Shown here one piece after another: positions 1-15,400 of a DNA stretch of 64,000 bases. Under the pieces are notes generated by a model. It searched no databases. It was not told the origin of the DNA and was given only the letters and a program-made list of their open reading frames with translations. This stretch comes from Gymnorhina tibicen (Eukaryota; Chordata; Aves; Passeriformes; Artamidae), in NCBI GenBank assembly GCA_013399875.1, contig VXAZ01004636.1, positions 372,001 through 436,000 of the forward strand, given 5' to 3'. The position numbers and the translations under genes were made by a program. Numbering within the stretch: position 1 is the first letter of the stretch; each line of letters starts with the position of its first letter.

Positions 1-3000
1 CTCCTACTAAAAGATCCCATTTTAGAGTCTCCAAAGCTCAGAATTATTACTTTTGTATTACGTCCATCTTTCACTGACCACAGTCATGGCTCAGCTTTTG
101 GAGAGACACAATTGTAAGTGCAGCAGTGGAAAGCTGCACGTGTTTTTTCAGTAAGAGCTCCCAAAGCAAAGCAAACCCTGTGTCAGAGAGCGGGAGCACT
201 GTGGGAGCAGCATCTCTCTCTGCCTCTCTCTTCAGGAGCAGCAGTTTCTGGAGTACTGCATCCAAAGTTATTTGCTACAGTACCTGAAGAAACAGCTTAG
301 CTCATCAATCAAAAGCACATTCTCAGACACCCACAGCAAAACCACCCCCACACACTGTAGGGAAAATGTATATGTGTACCAAGAAAAATAAAATCATCAT
401 TTCTGACAGATGAGCAAGCTTTTAGAAAAATAAGTCTGTTATCATTTAATTATTGAATTTCTACACCAACTTTAACTACCCAGTTGCACAGATGGCTGTA
501 GTACACTAGACTGAAAATTCAGTAAATTCTGTCTCAAACTCCCAGCCTAAGCCTAAGATGTTGCATTACAATATGAATTTCGTTTGAATAATAAAATTAA
601 TTTTAAAATTAACTGGACAACATACCAAACCAGAATTTATTTTCAAAACCTATGGAAGGTTTTGAAACCTATAGAAAAGAGGATGGTAAAGCATTCAGTC
701 ATAAATTTACACTTGTTTATTTGAAGTATTTGTTTCTCACTGTTACAAATACATTTTACAACTATTTTTGTAGAGCATCCTTTCAGAAAGCTACAGTACT
801 AGACTTGCATTCTGTAGCTGTTTTGATTTACAGATTTTTCCCTTGGATATCTGTTGAATTCAATTCTCACTTAGCCTTAACTATCACATTTCATTCTCCA
901 GTACATGGAATCTGCTATATTAAAGTTGATTGCCTTTCAGAAAGGCATCTCATCAAACTCAACAGCTTTTTCTAAAGGAAAAACACACCAACACAATTAG
1001 AAAACCTTTTGTTCTCAGTATTTGAAATTCTTTTGGATTGTATAATCTGGCCTATTGAAAAAGATAAACTTTTCAAACTGAGTCTTAATGTATCCACCCA
1101 AAACATGAAATATCTACGAAACGTACACTGTTAGTTTTATCTTGTCCTAAACAATTTTCTACATAATCTATTTATTCTGTTATCTGGAACACAATGCAAA
1201 CTGGATATTACATTGGCCATCTAATAGCTGTAGACCATTAATGGCATTTCTCATTAGACAGAAGCATATATTCCTCAGATGAAGCTGTTTCCAATCATCC
1301 AAGTCAAGCTACTTTTGGCTATCTAAAACATAGAAAAGTGGAATGTTGCTGGCAAAAAAAATATTCACCAGAACTATGATTTAAAAAATTGTGTGAAAGG
1401 CAGCATGCTGGAACTTTTAACAACCTCACTGCTTCTCATAATTTGGAAGAAATGAAAATTATACCAGTGATTTAAGGGAAAACGCAAGCTTTTACCCCTG
1501 ATGAACTGTGAGCATATTTTTTACTGTCTTACATAACAATTTGGGAAATGGGTAGTGACTGTGTTCATCAGCACATGTCTACAGGCTTCAAGTGATACCC
1601 TAGCTATGCCTCCTTACCTTTCACTCTTGTGACACAAGACTGCTGCTTCCTTCTGGGGCTTTGCCCAGGAGAGGGCTCACGAAAGTCATGTACTTTTATC
1701 TCTGTATCTTAATGACTACGCAGAATTATTGTACAGCTGTTGATATGTATAATTAAAAAAAAAAAAAGACTGTATTAGCAACAAATCTCTGAGAGAACTG
1801 GGACTGCTGAGCTTGCTCATGGCTTCAGAGAGGTAAGGGATGACAGATTTTGCTGACATTTGCACTTGGATAGCATTGAAACATGAAACAAAAATGGTTC
1901 ATGAAATGTATATTAGTTTCTCCACAGCACTGGAAAATAACACTACTCTCTTCCCAAATTACACATCAAAATAAAGAACCCTTCATGATGGCTGCTTTCT
2001 GCAGAGCTCACATTAATGGCTTCTAGCTGTCACTGTCTGGCCCAAAGCTTAATTCCACTGAGCTGCCAAGAATAAAGGAGAGTGATTAAAGGAATACAGT
2101 GTCACTTCCAATACTCTTTTTGTGGTATACTAGAACAATATAATAGATTAGCATCCCTAATGTATTTTAGAACTCCAGTGTGTGTCTGCAGCATACCCCA
2201 ACCCAGAAATCTGGCTGATAGACTTTAGGATGCATTTGTCTATATAGTTGGAGACTACTGGTTTCATGAAAAGCTGCACTGATCTGATTTTAGTACCTCC
2301 CAGCACAGAATGTGCTGGATCTGACTTCCAGTGCTGAACTGCAGTAACAGGTTGAATACGCAATTGTGCTGAGCTACCACGTAAAACTGAGTTTATCAAA
2401 GACTATTTTCCCTTCCAAAACAGCTCTGTCAGCCATATAGTAACTTTCTTTTATTTCAAGATGTCTTCTTGATTACAAAATCTAAAAGATTCACTATATA
2501 TGGTAACTTCTACTTTACAATCCAAGCAATGATGAGAACACATTAGTTAACACCAAAAAAAGCCATCATAACCAACCTTTCTTTGGATAATCTATCAATC
2601 CATTTTATGATAGAACATGTAGCACAGCTATTTGAAGAGCTCCACAGTAAGCTTCACCTAAAGCAGACAGCTGTAAATTTCTAACTATGAGTGAAAGAAC
2701 TCTCTGCATTTCAAATCTGATTCATATTTTGCTTTTAATAGAAGGAACTGCAACATACATACCTTCTGAAGTGAAGTGAGTGAAAAGTGAATAAAGCAAT
2801 TTGAGAAGGTCTCAAGACAGAAAGAAGTGCTATTAATTTCAGTATTAGGGAGAAGTTCAGAGAGATGACAGTAATGTAAGCAGGGACAGGGTGAAGGCTC
2901 TTGGGTTCCAGTCCAAATCTCTCAAATCCAATGCTCTAAATGAGAGTTCAAACTCTAAATTTAGGTGTCTAAAATTAAAATGGCCTAAGGGGTCAACAGT

Positions 3001-6000
3001 CTGTATCTTCCAGTTTATTTAAGAAACTGTATAGTTACTCAGTTGTGGGAAGAAAAAAAAACCAACTCAAATGGCAAAGCTCATGCCCTAAGTTCAAGGG
3101 CCCGGGTTTAACATATAACGATTTGCTGTATTCTATGCACTGATTTTGCTTAAAGTTAAAACTTCTGCCTCAAACACAGGGGTCTCTTTGCTCATTGTAT
3201 TCTAAATATCAAAAACCCTCTTCACTTTCCATGGGCAGTAATACAGCTGATTAACACATGTATTAAGCACCTGCTCCCTTCAGTTTTTATAAATTTGGTA
3301 ATTGTCTTTTATATACTCCCCTACTCCCCCAGTTAAGTGATTTATTAAGGGAAGAAGGTACAATTCAGAATCTGAGTGTTAATCCTCCAAATATTTAGTA
3401 AACTACAGTTGAGAATGATTGGAAGTTGTAGAATTGTGCCGCCAGAAGATATAATGACAGGTTAATAGGAGTTGAGAAGCATATGATTTTAAAGGGTAAT
3501 TTTTTAAAATACTTTTTTTACCCTTCTTTCTTCTGCATCTTTGAGAAGTTTTTAAGAGAACCACAAACCACATACACTTTCGAGGGGACTATTACATCTC
3601 CTGGCTACAGCACCTGACTCTAACTCAGACTGAGGAGAGATGTGCTGTTAATATTCCATGTCTGCACTTCAGCACCTGATGTATCCATCAAGATGGTGAT
3701 TATCATAACATCATTTTGCAAATGCTCTTCATAGGGCAGGAAATGTTTTAATAACAAATAACCACATAGCCACTCAGCAGGAACCCAACTCCCCTCTCTG
3801 TGCCAGGTTTGCAACAACAAACCTCACACAGTTTATACAGAACATTCACTGTTGTAGAAACAGAGACTGTGACAGCTCAATCACGTCTTGCACCTGTGAG
3901 TGCAACCTATTTTCATCCCGGGTCATATATGAATGGAATAATGAGGTGGGGTATCTGTCAATTACATTGCAAATCCTTGCTGATGATGATCTCTGTATTA
4001 ACCCACATATGTGAGAGAAGAAAAAAATAAAACACCACCAAACCAAAATACCCACCCCCAGTACAACATTAGAACAAACCCAAATTCCAAGAAAACTCAT
4101 ACTGAAGAGCATAAAAAAAGTCCTGCATCATTCACTCCCTAAAAATCTCATTGCCTGCCAAATCATCTCCCTTGGGAAGTCAGCATGGCCAGAGCTTCAC
4201 TACCCACTACATCCCTCTGCATTCCCTGCTGCAAGCCTAGGACAGACAGGTGAAAGAGAAAGGAAGGGCATATGGAAAAAGCTTACATTGACCAGCAGGA
4301 ACAGAAGCTATGCTGTTCTAGATGTACATGCACACATAAATACATGCATACACACACATGTATAAGTATTTATTCCACCCTAACAGTGTATAAACCCCTG
4401 TGTGGCAAACATCTTTCTCCACCACAAATACAGGGAAAGCTTATCATCTCGAATGTGTTTTATCTTTATAAAGGTTGATATTTTACTTCCCCAAGTGTTC
4501 CTAACCCCTTTTCTCTAACTGATTAAATTAAAAATAAATAAATAAAAATACTAGGACATCTCTTTCAGTTCTGCCACAGAAGTAGAGGAAACTGCCCAAG
4601 AAGTACTTTGTAATTTCCTTCCAAGTCAAACAGCAGAAGTGCTTTTGATTAGAACTGTGACAAGCACACATTTTGCTACTATTCCTTTGGCTTCAGCCAG
4701 CAGTACAGTTCTTGGAGCTGGCTGAAACATTCCCAGTAAAATTTGACACTCAGCAGCAGAAAGGAAGCTAAACCGACAGAAGGAACAATCGGGCTCCATA
4801 TTGTTTTCTCCTGTGAACACTGGGTGTGCCCATAACCCTCTTATTCAAACAGATCAACAGGACCAAAAGCTACAGAAACACTGCAAGGAAAGAACAGGAG
4901 ATGAGTATCTGCTCCTTGAAAGGCCTATGGCATCAGAAAATAAGAAGTTTCCTCATCTCTGAAGCTGTTCTTCACATCCCAAATGCTTTCTCCCCAAAAT
5001 TACGTTTCTCCCGAAACGTAAAAATAACAGCCAGAGAAAGTGCTCTGCTGCTTCTACAGTGCAATTTAAGAAAGTCCATTAACACTTCTTTCCAATATAT
5101 AAGCTTCTTCATAACTGAAAACAATTTTGGACAACCAACAGTGAGATGTACAAGCGATGCTTTTGGACCTTAACTGTCCCCATATGCTTTCTGTTTCTGA
5201 GGTCAACTGCCTCCAGACATGAGAGAGCATCCAGCTGGACTTCTGACTCTGAAAAGTGAGGGGAAATGTGACCCTTCCCCAGTGCAGCAAAGACACACCC
5301 TCACATTAACCATGTAGGAAGAAGCACCAGAGGAAAGGCCATCAACAGAAAGTCAGAATAAAAGATATAAAGAAATAATCCCAATTTGCAGTAAGAACAA
5401 AGACATTTTCTTGCTATTATTAAGTTACCTTAATTTTTTAAAATATTACCTGTATGTTTCTACACTCACAGTCAATAGGGGAGTCTTTTGCATCATTAAA
5501 GGACTATAACACTACCTGAAATTCATCATGTCAAGTACTGCAGCATGTGAACATTCTCACATTATATAAAGCTTTCACATGGAGTAAACCTTGAAATTGT
5601 CATGTGAGATGCAAACTGACAGTCATATGCTGTCCCTCCTGTTCTAGCACCAATCCACATTTGGATTCCTTTCGTACCAAGTAAACTTAGAAATTCTGTG
5701 TGAAAGTATGCTGCAAAGGCCAGATATCCACTTCAGTGAAGATCAGAGACTATGACAAGGGGAATGAAGGTTTTCCTAATGGCAGCAAACATAGCTTTCG
5801 GCATAAGCACATCACTGAAAAAAACAGCTTCAATTGCAAATGCTAGCAGGCAGCAGAGAATTGGGGAGTGTGGGTCTGTGGGTGAGTGAAGCTGGATTCT
5901 GAACTCTCAGGCAGAGACTGGTACTTGCTCCCTGCAATCTGTCCAGGCTGCTTGTAAACTTTGGAGACACCTGGACTAAACAGAAGGGTCGTGTTCTGAA

Positions 6001-9000
6001 TCCTTCTACCAGCACAGAGGCAGAACATGCAATTAAAAAGGCTGCTCACACATTGTGCTTTTGCACACTGACAATTTCAGCTGGGGAAAAATAGGAGTTG
6101 GAGTGTTGAAAATAAAGAGTTGTTCTCTGAAAGCAGTAGCAGTCTCAGAATGAAGAAGAGGTCAGGAAAGAAGGCAGCAAAGATCATGACTGGCAACAAG
6201 GGAAAATCCTAGAGATGAGAGATGCATGGAGACAAGGGAACGCCAGGGGATGCCCAGGAACCCTGGCGGCACAGCACAAATCAACCTTTCTACCCAACCT
6301 TCCCAACACAGCAGTGCTCAACCTGCCGGGAAGGGAAGTAAAGACCCACTGAACGTCATGCTCCAGGTGAGAGCAGGTGAGAGATATCCCCAAATGGGAC
6401 CACTGTGATAAAAGCCTAACTCTTGCTGGTTCTTGAAAAAACCCACTCCATGCTGGTTTTAGATCTGCCTCACCTCTGACAGCAGCAATACTCAGTTTCC
6501 TCTTAGTTCTCCTCAGCAAGCTGTGGCCTACCTTAGGAATAATACTACCCATTTATAGATGTTTAGGCACATTTGATTCACCATTTACAAAACAAAAACA
6601 TAAAAAGTTATAAAAAAATCTATATCTGTATATATCTCTAACTCCCTCAAATCAAAGAAAATTAATTTTATACTGATAGCTGCCACTACCTCATGGAAAA
6701 ACACAGCTGAACAGATTAAAAAAATAAACACTAATCTAAAACTGAAGTTCACAATTAATAATAAAAAAGTCAGGAATCCACTGAAGGGTATCAAAGAACT
6801 AATTTTTATTTTGAGATTTCTATTTCCTGTATCATGGAAGGAAGCAGGCAGGAGTATAAAAGCTTGGACAAAGAAAGAGCATCTCATTCTCCTGGGAGTT
6901 CATTTTATGCTGTAACTGGTGAAAAGCCTCTTTAAAAAGGTTATAAATACCATATTAATTTCATTAGGAAAGCTCCCATGGCATATTAATTTCATTTCTG
7001 GCACTGTTATTGCATCTTTTTAGATGCATAAAATCTTAGGAGGTAATTTCATTAACAGTAAAGATCTGAGAAAGGCAACTAAAACATTTTAAACAGATTG
7101 GTGACAATTCAGCTAGAAAGCATGCAAGTTTACTCTAGTTCTCTATCAATTAACACCACACTGGCACACAAGAGCTAGGCAGGCTCTGCTACCAAAGTTA
7201 TGTTATCCCCAAGGCCTCTGTATTTGCAGAGACTGCATGAACAGCTCTCAAAAGATTAATGACCTGCTCCTTTATTTAAGGCAGATACTCATCTTCAGTG
7301 ATCACATATGAGCTCTGCAGCTAAGCATGAAATTTAACAGCTGTCTTAGCTTATTCTGCAAAGAAATAAGACTTTTTTCCCCCAAACACTTGCTACCCTG
7401 GGCACTGGACTATTCTGGACATATAAAATACTGTAAGTGCCAGTATGTGCAATGGCAGTAGCAGCTTCTCCATCCTGACCTTGATTCTGCAGCCTGACTT
7501 ATGCATACAGGCCTCTGAAGTTACCCACGGTCTCAGTAACGCCAACAGGAGCTTTTCATCATAGGATAAATTTATAAAATGCAAGTAGATAGAAAGCAAG
7601 TTCTAGAAAAGAACATTTCACACTCTTTGATCACTTTTACAAATACAGGATGTTTATTTTGTATGTTTGAAGTCATGACAATTCTAAAACCTGCATACAC
7701 TTACTGCCTAATTGAAACACCAGCTTAGCTACCATACAAAAGCAAATCCTTTTCTTTTAGTCGCGTTTCAAACCCAGACTGTTCATTTAACTTCACTCCT
7801 AGTCACAAGAAAGGTAATACAAAAGGGCTTCTTTGAACCACAAAGGTACAACCTCTGTCCAAGGCTGCTACTTTTTATGGATTCATGATATTCATCTAAT
7901 GAATTAAGAGTCAATAAATCGGCAGTGAGAGTCTTTTCTGAAAAGGATCATATAGTTCGACAGAAGAAATTCCATCACTGAGTTCTATAGCTAGAGTGAT
8001 TTCAGGATCAGACTATAAAACCTCATAAATGTCCCACCAGCCTCAGAAATCTAATGTGTCACATCCTAGACATTTCTCCATCAAAATACTAAATCCCCAC
8101 AACAGGTGCAAAGTCTCTGAAGAATTTACCCATTGATACATGGAAACTACATTCTGAAATAAAAAAAGGTAACTTTTAAGCCCTAATCCCCTTAACACTA
8201 AGGCAAATTTTGTTAGTAGCAGTACATTTGCCCATTCTTTGGGCATTTCATTTGAAGGATTTTTTTAAGAGGTACTCAAAATTAATATTTTAGAAACTTT
8301 GTTTCATGACTGATCATTGTTCACAAAGCACTATAAGCCCTATGATTGGCAAGCATGGGATTCACAGGACAACATGGATTTAGAACAGTTCTAGAGGATC
8401 CCAGAATGGGAAAGATTGGAAGGGAATGCTGGACTATCTGCCATAGCTTCCCAAAGACTACATGCCTGCAGGTTCAGTTTTAAACAGGCACGTCTAAGGC
8501 CTAGGAAAATGTTTCTTTTTTCAAAGAACAGTAGAACGGACAAGACACAAGTGTTTGGGACTTACGTGCAACTCTACTTTTTCAGATATAGAATCAGTGT
8601 TTTGAATTTTATAGCTTGGCTATTAATGAAGTTACAACTCTATCTGGAAGTTTAATCATCAGGACAAGAATAAACTTTTTTAAAGTACTTCATATGACTT
8701 AGAAGTTTAAATCCCATTAAAAGAAGTCATGTGATCTCTTAAGGACCTGTAGTCAGCTTTTCAACTGAGGCAAGGAGCATTGGAAACTTTTAAAACAATT
8801 TTCTCTGTATGGCTACTGAAATAAAATAACTCATTTTAATCTGTCTCTGAAAAAAAATAGATTTATCTCAACTATTCACACACAAAACTTAAACGTGCTA
8901 TTGCAAAACCCTAACCAAAGATCTACCAAGCCACTGGATCTCAGAGCTATAGTCTGCTTTTTGCTACATTTGGTCAACTTCATTGAAAGCTGTGTCATTT

Positions 9001-9366
9001 ACGTACAGAGGAAGATGTATTCCAGAAGAACACAACACTTTGTGAATGGCTAGTAATGTATTTAAAGGAAATGTGCTTATTCTTAACCAAAATATGTTTC
9101 CTGTAAATACTGTGAGATCCTACTGCTAACTTTTTCTGTAAATACAACAAACCCTCTTATCTTATTTAACATGCATTATATGCAGTGACCCAATTTAACA
9201 GTTCAAGGCTTGAAGAAGAGCTGTTGGATCTACAAATATGTAACACCACTACATTCCAGCCAAGCAAACAGTGGGAACGTGAAGAAGCAACACAGAAGGA
9301 GAACTGCATATTATTAGCAGCTCTGTCCATCCAGCTCTTTTATTAAACAGGCAATAAGCTTCTTAC

Positions 9367-9384
9367 CTGGCTGCTTAGGAATTT
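9367..9384 (-). other. Candidate 18-nt microexon (speculative)
   Basis: On the minus strand a long T-rich tract ends in TTTTTAG, is followed by 18 bases, and then by CAG|GTAAGA, a near-consensus donor. The 18 bases keep frame and would encode KFLSSQ. It lies inside the presumed transcription unit that starts at the 19.3 kb CpG island. The T-rich tract is the complement of an A-rich (C/A) low-complexity run, so the acceptor could be accidental. No protein match is known to me. Confidence 0.15.
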
Positions 9385-9386
9385 CT

Positions 9387-9440
9387 AAAAATTAAAAAAA
9401 AAAACAAACCACCAACCAACCAACTAATCAAAAAAACCCC
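9387..9440. repeat. A-rich (CCAA/CAAA)n low-complexity tract
   Basis: A run of A followed by imperfect CCAA and CAAA units and ending in AAAACCCC. This kind of low-complexity tract recurs in the window, for example around 55370-55420 and 41580-41612. Confidence 0.7.
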
Positions 9441-12400
9441 ACACAACTTTCCTGGAAATTACTGGAGGATTAGCTAATTCCCTACTTCAAAATAATTTTA
9501 CAAGGTTTAAAGATTTCTACAGATTTTCAGAAATATTTTTGCAATTTGACAATAACTCATGATTCTAGAACACGTCTGTAAATCTTCAACTACCTTTTCC
9601 ACAGCCTTTTCTTTCAAGAACAGTGATAGCCCCTTACAACTGTATATATATAGTTTTATACCTACAGCTACTGCATTTCATTTGCTTTTTAACTTAAGCT
9701 TGAAGATCAAACAAAGGTCACATTTTGCATAAACACCTGTGCAGACAGCGAACTTCCTCTTTGGCGTTTCCACCTTCACAACACTTGGCGAACTCTTGTC
9801 TGCAGTGCTCATTATCTCAAATTACAAAATTACAATTAACACTCGGTTAAATTTATCACGGTATAGCGATAAAGACAAACAAGATAACCACAAGCTACTA
9901 TAATTAGAGTTTGACTTACTAGACATTTTTGCACCTAGATCTCAGGATTTTACTCTACAGCATTGAATCAGTTTTAAAATTAGCTCTCCTTAAGACCATG
10001 AAATATACAATACTGGTGAAGTTACAGGTTTCATGAAAATCTATTCTTTTTTTCTTCCTCTCCCTAAGCATAATGTATTTTCTATAGCCATACCCAAGAA
10101 AGATATGCCTTGAAGATAAAATATCACCAGAAATCACACCTATGTGGCAAACTATTTTATACTGTTACATTTTGCCCCACTTTAGAAGTGAATATTCTGA
10201 CATGGCATCATTTCAAACAGCTCAAAATAGACTTTTTTTTTCATAGATATTAGTCATGAGATGTGTTTTAAAATATCTGGGCCTTAATCTGCAGCTCCCT
10301 GACAGTAAAAGACAGTTTTATGGGTAAGAACAGAGTAATGGTAATAGCAGTGAACTAAACCCACTTGTTGGCCATCCACTCTTTTAGTATTTCAGCTCAA
10401 AATGTATTTTACTGCCACAATGATTCCCTCTGAAGTAATCTTCTGCTCGAAATACTCAGAACTCCACAACTCAAAGGCTATTTTCTGGCTCAATTCTACC
10501 AGGAGAGAAGGCCCATTTCAGTGGCCTGGAGGAGGTGGATGGATTTCGTATTTTCAAAGCCCCAGATCTCTTTTTCTCCAGCCCTTAAGGACCATGGCAG
10601 TTTGACTCAAGGCATTTGTTACAGAATCATTTTCTCCTCCATTGATAAGTCTCAGATCCATAGAATCAAAATGGTTCACAGAAAACATATATACACGTTA
10701 CTATAACCTCTGTAAGAAAATAATTGGGGTAAAACCACCCTAAATGCACAGTAAAATTATATGCTCTCCCAATCTTTACCTCACAAAAATAAAGCAACTT
10801 TTTATGGAAGTAAACTTCATCATGAAATCCAAAGAAGGATATTTCACGTTTTTCTTTCTGTAAACATACATTTAATGACAACCAAAAGGCTTCAGAGATA
10901 TCTTCTCTCATGAGTACATATCCCTCTATACTGGATAGGAAATATTTTATCTTAAATATGAGAGGCATGTGGAATGAAAGCTAACAACTCAATAGCTCTT
11001 GAAGGGACCATTTCTCATGTAAAGCATATTTTAAGAGACAGAACTGGAGGAAGGAAAATGGTAACAGCTCTGTTTCTCAAATTCTGTATCAAAGAAAGTC
11101 AAGAGATTACCAGCTACATGCTAACACGTCATCAACTCCAGATACTTAAAACTGAGCTGCCCAGGCTGAGTGAGTATTCATCTCTGGTGGTAGCAAAAGA
11201 TAATGATTTATATTTCCGTGCTAATTGAGGTCTACACTTTGCAGCATTGTGTGCTCATAATCAAGCACCTGATCTGCATTAGCAGAGGGGGAGCAGCCAG
11301 CAGTACCTCAACTGGAAGCACAGGCATCGGGTTTTCCAGGGTGAGTACACATTGCTTATCTGCAGACACGAGAATATCATCCTTTTGCAGTCAGAGTGCT
11401 ACCAAGCCTGCACATGAGCAATGCATCACATCAGTGAGGGGTGTGTGCCAGAAAGTGCCACGGGCTTGCTTTAAAGATTCCCTCATGTGTAATAAGAAAT
11501 TAATAGTTTTTAGCATGTCTTTAGAATCACAAAACCAGTTCAAATAGACTTGGACGCTACTACAAAATTCTTATTAATTCTCCCAGTCACAAGTACTGAG
11601 ATTCAATTTCCAACTACCAGCCACTGTTTGACACATCCTTCTCTGCCAATCACAAGGATTTTCCCTTTGAAAGGTAAAGGAACTGAGAACAGTATTTGGG
11701 ATGGATTAAGCGATAGGAAACAGGTATCTCCTGTTACAAAGATGATGTAGCCCAGAGAGAGACAACGTAGTGATTATTGTTACAAACAACACAGCTCTAG
11801 ATTTATGATGCTGCTCTTTCTTCTGCACGGGCTTTTCTGTGTCAATGTCAGAAGAAATTTTGAACAATGCAGAATTATAAAAATGTAAACTGTGTTGCCC
11901 AGGAGACATTACAGATCTCTACATGGGGCTTCTTCAAGAGAACCTTCATATAATGTTTTTTTACAGCCTTCTGTTTCCTCCTATTCTTGCCAAGAAAATG
12001 CATCCTTTTAATAATCCTGATTAAACGCTGCTTTGAGCATTTACAGCCTGACTATACGCTAATGAATATCTATCTTTGTATTTCCTGCCCAAAACTGTTA
12101 TACAGTCCTTATCTGCTAAGCATCCTCAGGTTGGAATGCCAGAGCAGACGATAGTCACAAGTGTGACTATACACAGTGAGAGAAATACGAGAGAAAGAGC
12201 AAACCAGCAAAGCACTTCTGGGTGCCTCTCAGAAAAGGAGGGTTATTCAAATGAGTGCAAGCAACTTTTCCTACTTTATTTGAAACTCTGTCTTCAAGTA
12301 TTGAGCAATGAACAGAACCACAACACAAACATCTATGAAAACTTCAATTATAAGCATAGATGTGAGTTCTGTCTATCTATATATATGCATTCATATAAAG

Positions 12401-15400
12401 AAGCCTGAAAGAATAAACTGTCTATTGCTAAGAAACACTTGGCTTCTACAGTGCTCATCAGCCACTAAGACAGTTCCAACTACATGGCTCAAAAATTCAT
12501 TCCTTCACACAGGTCTTCTTTCAATACAGAAGAGACACTGCATAAAGTCCAATATTAGAGTATCTGATTTTTTTCCCCCTGCCTTCTGAGATACTAAAAC
12601 TATACATGATAAGCTGTGAGAGTAGCTCATAGGTCCTCAAAATCTTTGTGGAAAACTGTCACTAAAACCTGGAACTTCCACCCTAAATGTCTTGACACTG
12701 ACATGCCTTCCCATAGTTTTGAGTCTTGTTTTTATGATTATTGAAAAACCAAACATGAAACACCAACACTGATATAAAGGATCTCAGCTGTTGCGAACTT
12801 CATTTAAATTCTTAATTTTCAGATTAACTTCACAATCCCCAAATTAATCCCCTTCTTGTAAATGCCTGGACACACCAGTACTCAGGGGTAAAGAAAAAGG
12901 GGTAATGAAATAGGATAATACCTTTCAATGGCAATTTCCTACCAGCAAACAGTCTCAAAGTGCAAACAGTGTATCAACCTGATTTTATTTAACCGTATCC
13001 TTGTGGCTTTCTCCATTATATGTCACTTCTGTTAATTTGTTCTGAAGGGAAGTTTGTCTCCAGCTCTTAACTCAGCTGTAGCTGGCAGAAGCGTACTATC
13101 TGAATCTTTCCCAAATGTGAACTTTTATCTACAGGTTGTATATTCTGTCATTCTTTCTGATGAAATTACATAAATCTGCCTTCCCTTTATACTCTGCCTT
13201 TCCTTTAAACCACTTGTACTCTTCCAGAGACAGAGACATAATGAGTTATTTAGAGGGACAAGGAGGTGATTTCATTCCTTCACACTTAATTATAGTTTGT
13301 TGAATCAGTGCTTTATTTACGCTAAACCAATCCTGCCCCATTACCGTATTATTTAATACATCTGTATGTCCTCCTCCTCTTCAGAACTGACCATGGAACT
13401 GCTCTAAGTCTTAAAACAGAAGCTACTGGGATATTAAATATTCTCAGGTAAGAGATAGGCACATGTTAAGGGATGGCAGATCTGAGACTGTTCCTGACAC
13501 ATCCATCTGCAATACTTTGGTCTGGGTTCTGTTCTCAGATAAGTATGTTATTCTGATCAGAGAAAGTGTGTTATCATATCTGTATCTAAGTGTACAGCTT
13601 GGTAGTCTGTGTTTACTTCTACTGTCTGCTGCTTAGTACAGGGTGAATCTAAGTAACAAACTCAAGTTCACCACCAACAAGCAATTGTCCTTTACACTGA
13701 TCTCAATGCTAAGAGGGAAAACTATTTCACACAGGATAAAAGCCCCTCTGCACTACCTCAGAAACTCTGCAAGGCAATACAAGTGTTTGCACAGGAATTT
13801 AATCAGTATATAACTAGACAGATACTTCTGGGTTCATCCCCCCACGTCCTTGCTTAGCAATTTCCAGTGGGGTTTAAGTACCCTATAGAGTCACTAATCA
13901 GTAATAGTGAAATTACTCATTCCAACCAGAGACAGAGTAATGTAAGCCAGGTACTGTTTCTTGCACTTTGTTTCTTGTTGTAACAGATCTCAAAAGAGAT
14001 GAGAAAAACTAAGCCAGTAAAGATATTACTGTTATATGATGTTATTTGGCATTCTTGTACTCAGATTTGCGTAGTTTGAGACAGACAAAACCCTTTAAAA
14101 AGTCAGCCTCCCAAATTACAGTTCTTTCACTACTGTGCTGTATCTCTGTAGACACTGGCTGTGGGACACAGTCGCAGCCCTTCTTTGCCTGAAGAGTGCT
14201 TTTGAAGGAAATTATACTTACTGCACTATTTAGAAAGTAATCACAATGGAAAAGAGTAAAGTGACTTAACAACAAATATTAGCTCTGTAAGAAAGGTCTC
14301 TACCCCAATGCCCTTGTTCTTGGGACTGGAAGTCATCTGTGGGATGACTGAATTGTCAGTCACTCATGCATTTAATGTTTCAGCAGTACCAGTACAATAA
14401 CCTGAGCCTGGTCTGCTGTGTAATACAAAGGAATTTGTTCAGTATGTTTTTCAATCAGAAATATAACATCAGCAGAGTTTCATTCCTGCTTAGGTGCTGA
14501 AACATAAAAGAGAGAAAACTAGAGAAGAATTTTTCATTCAGATTTCCTAATAGGCACTGATTATTTCACCAGTTTCTATGGCACTATCACCATGGCAGCT
14601 AGCCATTTTAATCAAAGGCATTCGAACACATTTCTGATAACATCACAGTATTACATCTCCTGGTCACACGCAGCAGTAACCACTTTGTACATTTCCATAG
14701 GACAGAGGCCACTAATGTCAGCAGACATCAGGATTAGAAACATGATATTTCAAGATTCTAATTAAAGAACAAGTTCTCAGTGTTCCTTACTCTAATTCTG
14801 AAAACAATAGTGGAAATATAGCCATTGTGACCAAAATGAGAATCAAAATCCTTCCACAGCTTGCTCAGTTTCTACATGGGTTTTGCCCCTTCTTTGATTA
14901 ACTACTCAATGCAAATGATTACTCAGCAGATCCTAAGAGAATGTGCAAGTGAAAAAAAAAAAATCATTGTAGAGAACTGAGTATCTGCAAAACACTGACA
15001 GATAAAAATAGCTACTTTACCCTTTGTACAAAACCCCCATACTTTGTTCTGTGTACAGGCTAAACTGAAACATCGCATGCAAGACTGAAATCACAATCAG
15101 AGAGCAGCAAAACTCAGTGTTCTGACCAAAGGAATTTTCAACCTACAACGGAAAGTATTCTAATTTTACTAAATATATCATGAAGCATTTGCAAATATGC
15201 TCAGTCTGAAAAATGCCCTGCAAGTATTGGAAAATACTTCCAGCAACAGCAATCCTTCATGTCTTCTATAAAATCCATAAGAAAATACATTTTTAAACTA
15301 ACTTAGAGCAAATTCATACTTTTGTCCTGAGATTTCTGATTTTTTTAAATGAAAGTGTATTTCAAAAGGCTGAGATACTCTAAATAAATGAATTTATAAA

